A stretch of 64,000 nt of DNA from Cyanoderma ruficeps (Eukaryota; Chordata; Aves; Passeriformes; Timaliidae): contig VZDJ01007753.1 in NCBI GenBank assembly GCA_008694505.1, forward strand, positions 21,262,696-21,326,695, read 5' to 3'. The notes under the pieces were generated by a model. The model saw nothing but the letters and a program-made list of their open reading frames with translations, searched no databases and was not told the origin of the DNA. Within the stretch, counting starts at the first letter, position 1. Every line of letters starts with the position of its first letter. A program made the position numbers and the translations under genes. Of the stretch, positions 38,992 to 50,900 are shown one piece after another.

Positions 38992-41900
38992 GCTACGGGA
39001 ACTCAAACATGGAAGGTAAAGCTATNTCACACATGCTTTACTTTTCCCAAGATCTTCTCATAAGGAAATTAGTAGGTTTGCAGGTTTTTATTTAGAAATT
39101 GAGAGATCCTATTCTCAAATATATTCTTCTATGTGTTTATCACGAAGACAAGCTCAGAAAAATATCAGTGCCTTGTATTTGAATGCAGTTTGATGTTTCT
39201 TGTAGAAGCATCATTAAAAAGAATTAAAAAATCAAAAGAATCAAAAAGAAAAAAAAACTTTTTAATGTTAGTATCCTGTATTTTATTTGTAGTAAGAAGG
39301 AAAAATACTCCAGGTCCAAGTTTGCCTCGTTTTTACATTTTATTTCAAATTACCGGCGTTTCAAATTAGTAGCTATTCACTAATTTTCCTACATAAATTG
39401 AAGTTCTAGAAAATCCTTGAGTAAAAACAAGAATTAATGCATTGGAAGTATGAAATAATTTGACAAATATTTGTTATTTTGTAGAAGAAATTCCAATATT
39501 TTTGTTTGAGAAAGTATTGAGCCTATAAGTATTTTTAACTATTTTTCATACTATTTGTTTAGAATTTATGTAGTTCAGCAGAAGGGATTTTTCTATTGTT
39601 ATTCTCTTTAATTAGAACTAATAAGACACCCATGCCTCTTCATAAAAATGTATGTGATTTAAGAGCAATATATATATATATATATTTTTTGTTATTGTTT
39701 AATTCTACCTATTTAAACTTCATGTTTCTCAAGCCGAATCTTAGGGTTTTACACTAAATACGAGTCTTTATAAACAATACTACTGTTGGTTAAAAATTTT
39801 ATTGAAAGATTTTTACTTTCTTGTTTAATGCATACAATTTTTTTTCTTAAACAAGATCCTGCTAGGTGTTCTTCAAATTCAGTTTTGATTCAGATGTTAA
39901 GAAGACTGAGTTGAACTTCAGAGGCCAAACTGTATCAGATTTAGTGAAATTAATAGATAAATGTGGGGAGGTTTGCTGTATACCTTTGTATAACTGATCT
40001 ATAGTTTCATAAGATTTTCAGAAAAAGGGGTGTTTATTTGACACATTTCACATCATTAAAATGCAGTTGCAGATGCTAAAAAAATAGGGAAAATCTACCT
40101 TAATATTTCACCTTGCTTTTAAATGTGAATATCTAATATCAATACTTAGATTTAATTTGATTTTCATTTTTATTTTATTTACCTTTAAATGTGGGTAGCT
40201 GTGTATTTGAAAGTCTATACTGTCTGTATGGCTCAACAAAAAGGGAAAAGTGAATGTCATACTTCCAAGCAACACATTTTTAGAAGGTCAGAATGATTAA
40301 ATTAATTCTCAATAATGTGGTTTTTCTGTTCATGCTTTTTATTGACAGCCTTTGTTTCTTAAAGAAACTTCATTGCTATTTTTCTGTTTAAAGAGAAACA
40401 TAGCAAAGAAACAGATGTGTCCCATATAAAATATGCAGTAAATCTTGTCTCACAAATTCTTTGCTCTGAACTTTCTGACAGAAACTGTCAAATATCCACT
40501 TTAATTCTAGTATAAAATGTTCACTTTGTGTCATGGCGCCAACCGCCATATGCTGGAATAAAGTCAGTAACCAGCAATAAAAAAAGGCAACATACGCACC
40601 TTTGAAACAGTACAAGCAATCAGCAGTGAGAAAGGTCTATATAAATCTATGGAGAATTAATCTCAGCTTTGCCACTATCCTGCTGTGCATTTACAATGAG
40701 ACTTTGCTCCCGACCACCAGAAGTGGCTAACTGTGCAGGAGGAGAGTATCCTAATGAGGGGAAAAGGCAGGGAAAACAAAGGAGCAGCTTTTAACCCCCC
40801 ACCCCCAACGTTTGGATCACCTAGAAGAGCATGTCCTAGTGTGTTCAAACATGTGGGGCCATTGCACATCACGGATTTCTGTAATTTAGCTGATAATGCG
40901 AAACCAATCTTGACTGAGCTCAATCAACAGAAATAACTTGAGCATCATAAATCATTGTTATCATTCCACAGGAGGAGGCATTGCTGTGGACTTGCTCTCC
41001 TCAAACTTGTCAGGCTGCAAATTTCACAAAGCTTTCCTGAAATTAGTTTTAATTTTATTTGTATAATTATTCATTCTTTGCCCAACAGATTAGTAGTTGG
41101 GTCACCATCAAATTAATTTTTTCTTCAATAATACTCTTTTTTTTTTTTTGAGATGACTTGCTTCTTACTGGATTTCAATAATTATTCAACTATTAAAAAT
41201 ATTGTCCTTGGTATAAGAATGGGCCAATCTTCAAAATCTTTTCTTCCGCTTGCAAAAATAAATTGTAGTTGCAGATAATCTGGATAGTTAGTTTTCCCAG
41301 ACACAGAACAGATTGGATTTAACCTTGTTCTGTTTGAAAGGATTAGAACTAATTTTTCAGTTCCGTAAACTGTTTAGATACATTGAGTCAGAGATTAATC
41401 TTGGAATTAAAACACAACATTATAGGAGTTTATTGGAAAGTAGAATTAGAATATGTATCTCTCTAGTGTTTAAGCACTAACACGCTTTTAAAAATAGTTA
41501 TTATCTGGAAAACCAAGTGTGGGAGAATGTGGGATTAATGTCTTGGTTACCTTTTAATAGAATGGAGTTTCAAATCATTTATATAAATAAATAAAATTGA
41601 AAAATGTAATGCTAACTCTTGTTTCGTAATTAATGGCTCCAGAATACAGGAAAATAAGGCTAGTGTTAGTCCTAGTTTTAATGAAAAATTACTCTTTTGT
41701 ATGGAAGCTAATTTTCTTTTAGTTTAAAAATCTTTCACAAAATACAATAGAAGTATCGTATTATGAAACATACATTTTAAGAAATAGAAGAATTTATGAA
41801 AATAAATATAACTTTTTTTTTTCTTCCTGGTTAATGTTCTGATAAAATGACCTTCGACACTATCTTCTGGCACATTTATAGACAGCATTATCACTTTCAA

Positions 41901-44900
41901 AAGAAAACATAATTTCCTCAGTTTTTTATTACCTATGATAATAAACACTTTCTTGAATGTGTTGCTTGAGCATGTTCTGCTGGTATTGTGTGTGTCTCTC
42001 TGTGTGTGCAAGTGTCTGTAATTTGTTATGTTGTTGTAACATTAAAAATACTGACTCTAAGAATTTCTATATGATAAACATTAATTATTTCTAACATACC
42101 TAAGATACGGGTTATATTCCTGATAACTTGTGGGGTATTTGTTTGTTAAGAAGCTTTCCAAGACTGCACAGAGACTGTGCTACAGGAACAGTTTCACATT
42201 CATGTCATTGGATGTGGCTTTCTTAGTTAAAAAAAACCAAAAAACTTTTGTACCACTGCAGAGGAAAATAAACTTGTGAAAACTGTTTCAGGAAGGGTGA
42301 TTAAGACCTCATGGCAGCAAGTGTTCTAAGATCGTTTTGAAAGGATTTAAGATGTCTATACCAGTGTTTAAACTGTCTAAAAAAAAAAAGGCATAGCCAA
42401 ATTCCATGTTAAAAATGTGATGTATTTTAATTATTTTAATTTAAAGAAGAGATAAAAGAAACAAGGTTCATGTGATCACACTGCTTGTTGATTATTCCCC
42501 TGCCACTAATTTTTAATGCTTTGTCCAATTTTGACCAAATGTGACAAGGTTAGACATCCTGAGATATTAAGCTCTTAAAAATCTCAATAAAAATACGTGG
42601 CTAAATAGACAAGAGTGACCCTATTAGCCTTCCAGGGAGAGCAAGGCTGTATCATGAACTCACCCCTTAATTAAACATTAATGAATCCATCTGGGAACTA
42701 ACTAAAGTACAGACCCACAGTAGACCCAAGTTTCATTGATTCCATTCTCCCAGACCTTCTTCTTTAACTGACAGCATAGAAGAAAAATCTCTTCATGGGC
42801 ATGGGAGTTTTATTTGGGGATTCTTTGCATTGTAATAGAAAACTATGTCAGTAGTGTTATCAAATGTACAGAATTTCCAGGCTGTCTGTTGAATTCCCTG
42901 AGTTCATAAAGGCTACCAATGAGAAGTTAGTAACTGGCCAAAGACAGTTTATCACATATTAGAAAAATCATTTGCTAGTAGGCTGTGTATAGAACATAAA
43001 AGTTTTTTTCACTGTTTCTGAAATTCAACATTTTTATAAGACAAAAAAGCTCCAGCACAAGAACGGTGGATTGTAGCCATGTGAAATAATTTGCACTCAT
43101 GTTCAAATTTGAAATTTAATTTACAATACAACAACAAAACAGAAAATGTTTTACTCTGGAGGTATTCTCTCATGTTTGCTATATTTATATATGAAATCAA
43201 CTAAGTAATAAGAATTCTTTTGTTTAGAACTAAATTAAAAGTAATACTATTTCTCAAAATACAGGGTTACATTAGAAGTAACTCAATATAATAATGTAGA
43301 AGTAGGAGAAAATTCAGGTTTTATGTACAGCTCTAGACAGATGGATTTTTCCTGAGAATATCTCTTCCTAGGTCAGGATACACAACTCTAGAATTTTTGA
43401 AACATCATAGTTTGTGAAAAACTTAAGATTATTGAGAAAACTTGCTCAATAATTAGAGTTGAAAGTATAAATATCTGAAACAGCAACATTCATTTTTACT
43501 GTGAGTACCTAATTTCTGAGAACTTTTATACCCTCTGCTGCTAAATTCTTTATTATACAACGTTTTCAAAAAGTAAAACGGTTCTAAAATTAGATTCAGT
43601 CTGTATGAAATTAAAAACTTCATCCTAGTGGCATATTATACTAAATTAGAGAATGACTTTCCAAGTCTTCAGCTAAATTCCGAAGCCCCAATTTTCATAC
43701 TGAGCTCCAGACTCACTCTTGTTAATCAAACCATGTTTTTAAAAAACAATATATTCCAGTGTGATAATGGAAAAAAAAAAATTGAAGACAATCCATTTTC
43801 TGATTCTGCATTCTTTTGCATTCATATGTAGATTTTTGTTAATACTTGTTTATTTGCACTTGACATTTTTTAATTTGTTTAAAATATGATACTAATTTTA
43901 TTTCCATTCCTTTAAAATTGATGTTTCAAGAAAGCAGATTCTGGCAGTGTCAGGTATTAAAATACAATTTCACGTTATATAATAAATATATATTTTATAA
44001 CATTTGTAATGTATTCTATACATGGCCTTTTATGTGGAGTCCAGTCTTTTTCTAGAAAGTGAGATTACACTAAGAATAAAAAGATTAAACGGGTGTTGAT
44101 GATCCTTATGAACACTTCTGTGCATTGTTAGCTACATGCTGTTGGCTTTGCTATCATCAGCAAAAACAATAAAGCTTCATACAGGTTGTTTAACATACTG
44201 GATCAAGTTGTTGGATACCTTTACTATAATAAAAAAATAGCTATAGTCTTGATTATTATGTATTATAAACAGCCAAATTATCCAATTTGTCTAAATGTTA
44301 GGATTCGTCTCTGTGTCTGTATGATTACTCTGTATGGCTGTGTGCTCTTGTACTGGGTCCAGCTGGGATGAAGTTAATATTCTTCATATCAGTTGGTGCG
44401 GGATGTGTTTTGGATTTGTGGCTAAAATAGTGTTGATAATACCAGGAGTGTTTTGGCTATTGTTGAGCAGCACTTGCATGTTATCAGGGCTTTCTCTTTG
44501 TCTCACTCTGTCCCCTCAGTGATAGGCCAGGGTGGGCAAGAATTGGAAGGGGTCACAACCTAGATAGCTGACTCAGCATTCCATGCATGTAATGTCATGC
44601 TCAGCAAAGAAAAAGGAGAGGAAAAGATTTTGGGAGAGGTAGTATTGCTCCAAAAATATCTAGGCATCACTCTGCCCTTGCATCACTTTGTTTTTTATTT
44701 CCCCTTTTCTTCATGTATTCAGCTGTGTTTATCTTGACCCATTAAGTTTTTCTCACTTTTGCTCTTCCTATTCTCTCCTGTGTCTGACTGAGGAGGAAGA
44801 GTGAGTGGTTTTGGAGTGCATAGCTAACGGCCACAGTTAACCCATGATGATTCTAAAATAGCAACCCTTGAGAAGGGGTTTAGATTGCTCATGGTAGTTC

Positions 44901-47900
44901 TTTGCAGCTCGAAGAAATGCCATGTGCCATCAAGTGCATCCCGATGAAAAATTTATTTTCCATGCTGCTACTTTTAGGTCAATATGGCTTGATTCAATGA
45001 TTTCCTAAAAACTAAATCTATTCAAAAATTTTCAGTGTTAACAGATCTCTTGAAATCAAAACCAGGGCTTATTTCATCCCTGCTTGTTCCTAATCCTGCT
45101 GGTTGTTGTACTACTATAGTGTAGTATGCTAGTAGTTTAAACATGTCAAGAATTTTGTTCAGAAACAGAAAAATTGTATAACTGTAGAGCTTTTGATGAT
45201 CCTCTGTAGTAATTTTGCCCACATAGGACCCTTCAAGGTTTTTCTTTCGCTCTCCAAAGTCCCTGATTAAAAAGGGTTATTAAACAATTTCTCTTGCATG
45301 ACAATTGTACTCGAGAGTGGAAATAGATCTACTTCACTTCTAGGCTGGGAGCTTCTGGGTTTAACTTCTGATACCCAAGTATATCAGCAATGATAATATC
45401 TAAGAGATTTGGACCTCTGTTTTCAAATGGTGATAATGCTTTCAAAGCATGGTTCATGCTTTATGAAGACTGAGAAAATAAGGTCAATTGTTGCTTGTTC
45501 TCCTAACTTGATAATGTCATAGAATGTGACTTTTCCTCACTTTGGGAAAAGATAACCCAGCTGAGCCTCTTGGGGGGTATACTTTTCTTCCTCAGCCCTT
45601 AAACCTTGGGTTGGTATGTTTCTAGGATGGGGTTCATGTTTTGGCTACATTTCAGCATGCCTACCTAAGAGGTTTTAGTTTTGACTAATGAGGAAGGTGG
45701 GTTCCTGTGAGACTAAAAATGTCATAATAACCTTTTGTCACTGTTTTAACAGTCTCTGTCCAGGCTTTATGAAGTTCCAAGAGGAATATCAGTAGAGGTT
45801 TTGTTTTGGTTGGTTGGTTGGGTTTGTTGTTTGCTTTAGAGGTTGAGTTTTGGTTGAGGTTTTTTTGGTCTATGTTTTATCATAGATTGTCTTAATCTTA
45901 ACTGTGATTGATTGGAAGACATGAGTAAGAAAAGAGATAACTCCCTCTGCAAGGCAAAAAAAAAAAGAAAGCGACAAAAAACCCCCACCCAAACAAAAAC
46001 CCGCAAACAAACAAAAAAAACCCAAAAAACAAAACCAGCACCAAACAAATACGTTGTTTTAGGGTGATGTTTTTCCTATGCAGAAAACCTTGTAATTTAC
46101 AAAGCAGTCTCTTAAATTTCTTGAAGCATATGTTTTTGAATCACATGAACTCGGCCTTGGAATATAAAATTAAGAATTCTGATATCTCTATCCTAACAGC
46201 TAGTTGCTACAGTTTTCTTGTAAGTTTGAAGATTGTCACTGCTCCAAAATGCTTGGAAAATCTGTAAAAACTTTATGCGTCAGATCTTTAAATTCCAAAA
46301 GTAGTAAAATACTGCTAAATAGAAGAAAAGCTGTAGTGTGTCCAACTAAATCAATACACTTCAATGAATTATCCTTCTTACGTGTGTTGATATATTTAGG
46401 GTCAGAGAGAAATACCAGAAAATTTATCCATTCAGACTCAATGAGTATTAAAATTTTCACTGGAAGGGCAGAAGTAACAGAGATTTTTGTGTAGTTGTGG
46501 CTACCCATTTTTCTTTCTTTGTCTTTCTCTGCTCTTGTCTTAGTGCATCATCATTCTCTGCTTGCCTCTGTTAGTTACTGACCTTCTCAATTTTCAGTCT
46601 GTGCTGGTATCCAGTATTTTCTTTCCTTTGTTCTGTAGAGATCTATTTCATAGTAGCCTGATGCATGAAGAGGTATTGGTTCTGTTGTAACTAGAAGCTG
46701 CTGTGCATAATTAGACCTGTTAAAAATAAATATTTTCTAGTAATTTCTCATTTTCAACATAGTGTTTCATGTACTCTTCCATCCTCAACAAATAGAATAT
46801 GTAGAAAGAATAAATTTGAGGGTTTTTTAACCATTGTACTCTTAATACTACTTCACTTTTTAAACTGTTAGAGGATCGTGAGTCTTCATACTGACTTGCG
46901 CATTTCAGTAAAAGGAAGTCATCGCAAATATCTGATTCATAAGGTAAATTCTTTAGATCATCCACATCATGTGTTCAGAGATGCCTGAAGGCCCAAATGT
47001 TATTTTGGTCCTTTTGTCCCTATTAAATATTGGAGTGCATTTGCTGTGAGGCTTCCTGTTTAGTTTCCTCCTAATGGAAATCAGTTTAAAAGCACCAAAA
47101 CCTACCTGCAAACCAAATCAATGTTCCATAAATGGGGATAGTGGGGAAATTTGCTTCAAAGAGCTCAGGCCAACAGGCACTGTATTTCAATGTTCTCTGC
47201 AGTCAGGTTTTCTCTGATACAAGAGTGATACCTGGTGTCCATTTCAAAACAAACAAAATGTGGTTCATATGGCTGGGCTATAGAGCACTTGACACTGCAG
47301 GTTGTGGAAGTTAAAGAGCTTATAAAAGCTTGAGCAAAGAGTGAGCAAGTTCTTGAAGGAGAATCCATTGAGGATTACATTACAATGACGTTCAATGCAG
47401 GGAACATTTTGTATGAGCTACAGAATCTCAGAGGCAGAGAGTACACTCAGAGGAAGTGTGTTTGTCCTGGTCCACAATTCTAACTGAGCACCTGTTTCAG
47501 TGCCTGCCGGGGCAGGATATTAGGCTGGATCAATCCCTGTGCCAATCTGATATGGCTGTTAATATATTCTTAACTTGATGAAACTGAATTCAAACATGTG
47601 GTCTAAGGATGAAAGGATTACATCATTCCACTAATGCAAAAAGCAAATCCTATGCAAGCAAATATGGTGTTGCTAGAGAAATAAAAATAAGTAAGTTATT
47701 TCATTTGTGTAATTCAATTGAATTTGTAACACCACAAATTAAGACAAGGATTGATACGTCGACTATGGGGTTTTGAAGACTCTGCTGAGGAAAATACATT
47801 GTTTCATGGAAACCTATACTGACAACATTGATTGTGCTAGTCATTGTAGGTTGTGGAGGGGGAGAAAAAGAGCAGGATGTTACCAATTTTGAGTGGAAAA

Positions 47901-50900
47901 TCAGTTAGAAATTTTATGGAAGATAAGAGAATGGCTCTCGTTTCTTGTCTTACACATTATAGAATTTGTTATATGGAGTTGTTAATTTATTTTCTTAACA
48001 AGTCTCAACATCTAAATTTCAAATAAATGCTTTTAAACAATTTCTGAGTGGACATGTTTACAGTTAAAAAATACAGAAAATACTGTTTGCCATATAATAC
48101 AGCTATTTTCTTCCTTCCTGCTTTGCCTTTTATTGGGACACAAATACAAACACTATTATATTAATGTGAACTCTGTTTCTTCCTGAAAGTCACACCTTTT
48201 TTCTTTGCTTTGTATAAAAAATTAAAACTTCTTTCCACTATCTTTCCTTATTTTGTTCTTGGAAGATTAAAGACAGTAAATCAGCTCTTGCCGCCTAACT
48301 ATAAATGTATAAACACGTTGTCCCTGTTTGTGACTGTGTTTCATGTGTAGGGACCTGAAGATACTTCTTCTGTTGCAGCTGGGAATGTAGCTATGTTGGG
48401 AAATTTGCCTTTCTTAATTTTCCATCTCCTTGAAAATCAGAAGTAAATTATTAGCGTAATAATGAATTGTACAATTTTATACACAGTTCAGTTTATGTAG
48501 TTAATTTTATATCATTATGAATCATTAGAATTCCAACCTAAGTTTTCTACTTTTAATGGTATAAAATGAAAATAATGAATTAAATATATTGTGTTAACTT
48601 CAGGCAAGTTGTTGGGACCCTGAGATGAATGCAATAAATCAGAGCTGCCCTATATATTTCACTTGCAGCTGTCTTGCCACTAAAATTTGAGGTGGAGAGC
48701 CTAATAGTATAGAATACTATTTAATTGCTTTCCTTGCAAAGGGCACACAGCATTGTTTCTGGCTATAGGCCATATTGAAATAAAAGGAATTAATATCTCC
48801 AACACACTTATCCAGTGTAGGGAAACATATGAGTTGAAATTAATTTATTTTGCTAACAGCAAATGTGCTGAAGTAGTCAATTTTTATTTTCATTTTAAAC
48901 TATCATAGTAGAAATCTCTTTGTGGGTAGCCTTGTAATGAAATGGAGTCATTCAGGACCATTTTGTCAATGGCCTTGTCTGTGAACTCAAGTCTGTGACT
49001 GTATTTCAGTCAGGCACTCCTGTAGACTGAGATGCGAAAAGATAAAGTTCTTTGTTTAAAAAAGTGCCTGAATTCTGTTTATATTAACATTACCAATTAC
49101 AGAATTATTTTAATGTGGAATAGGAATAACTTTTCCATGATAGTATTATTTTATATGTATGATATTCTGCTGGAGCTGAAGTTGCTCCTCTGTATTAAGA
49201 AGACTTCATCAACAAAAACTAGTGAGTTTGCTTTGAGTATCCAGGTCAGGAAACATTTTCAATAGTAGAAAATGCTTATCCTTTGAAAATCAGATCCTTT
49301 TAAGTAGTTCATGTGAGCATTCTGTAATAGAGGGGCTCAGATTCACCAACCATATTTCAAACTCTTGGCTGATTTTTCAAAAAAAATTGTGTATATGCCG
49401 TACGTTTAAAACCTACTACATGTGTTTTCACTTTCCAGCTTCCAGAACAAAATGTGATAGCTCTGTGGAACAGTTGGTGTTGACTATGTTTGATACCTGT
49501 TCAGTTCCAGTTGAGCTTCCAATCATTTATGCTGCAAAATTTGTAAATTCTGGCCTGCAACAATAAAGAAACAAACACAACTTAAATTATTTTCCTTTTA
49601 AAAATCTGAAAGTGAAGTTTAATTACTTATGTTTTATTCAGTTAATCCTTAACACAATATATATTATAATATGGATTTAAAAATACTTTTCAAATCCAAT
49701 ACACTTTATTGGTACAATAGAGACATTCATTGTATAGAAAAAATAAATACAAGTTGAAAATTAGCAAGTGTTTACCACCTTTTTTATACTTAGTGTACAA
49801 ACTATGCAGTTTTGAAAACAAGAGATCTTTAATCTGTGGAACCTCTAAAACAGTAAGACAGTAATTTATATCTTTAAAATGTTTTTCATTGGCAGCTAAA
49901 GAAGAACGGAAGAAAGAAGAGAACAGTTTGGAAAATGCTCAGAAATGGTAAGGTTTTTGCTAGTGTTTTTTAACAGTTTGTTTTGATCAAAGATATTATT
50001 AAACTTAGGAATTACATTAAATAGCAAAAAGGATCTGTATTTCAAAGAAGTATTATGTTTACTGAAAAACTCTTATGTAATCTCCCAGGAAAAACTTCAT
50101 TTGCATTTTTATCCAAAGACTGTACTGTGTTTGAGGTTTCAGTTATCAGCATTGAACGGAATGGGGATTTTACAGAATAGATAAATAACTGATTAACTAC
50201 TTGATGACATAAAAATGTATTTCATCATCACTGAACCTTTTCAGCACTTAGTATACAGCACTCAATTGCCTAAGAAGCCATTGAAATCCCAGTGTTTTTA
50301 TTGCCTGAGTATTTGTACCTGTACTTAGGCCAAAGGCATCAAAGTATGGAAAAAGTAAGATTAATTGATTCATAGATGGATAGTAAAATATTCAGTAAGT
50401 TAATATTACTAATACATTTTGTTTACCAAATTATAGTTTTGGGAGAGTGGAATATCCATCTTAGCTATGGACCTGCTATAAATAAACTGGGGTAAATGAA
50501 TTTTAAACTTCTATCAGTATTTTTTCTTCCTGGTCACTGAAGGCAGATCTGTGGTAATTTGGATTTTAATTGTACATTTCTCAGACCATACTCACTCTAC
50601 CTGAGACACTTTGGTTAGTTTTCCTAGGTAGTCAGGAAGAGGGAGATAAAGGGCACTTCCCAAATGCAGTTCAGGTTTTAGGTGAACTGTTCCTATCTGC
50701 TTGCAGAAAATGCCTAAATATGGGCTGAGCAACTGGCTGATGTCAGCTGGGGCTTTACCTCCTCATTTCAAGGGTCTGACTGGCTCTACTTAGCTACTTC
50801 CTTGACACAAGGCTACTTCATATTCTACCTGTTTTGTAGCCTTTTTAGAGTAGATCAGACTCTCCAGGGTATGGAGCTGCACCCAGCTTGCAGTTGACTT

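Larger units (their letters stand above)
27678..49895 (+). other. FMN1: FMN1 intron, 22.2 kb
   Basis: The largest intron of the window. Recognised content: antisense CR1 (29361-29880), sense CR1 (33432-33840), a repeated ATTTCTTATAAATTTATT unit (32440-32500), the ATT/ACT array (38920-38991) and one unread base (39026). It also has the solo LTR (44349-44851) and facing G/T-rich and C/A-rich tracts (45797-46046). Two stretches (35060-35480 and 40640-41060) look less like random AT-rich DNA and are candidate conserved elements. Long ORFs such as the one at 27993-28394 on the minus strand show no family and no splice support. Confidence 0.75.
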
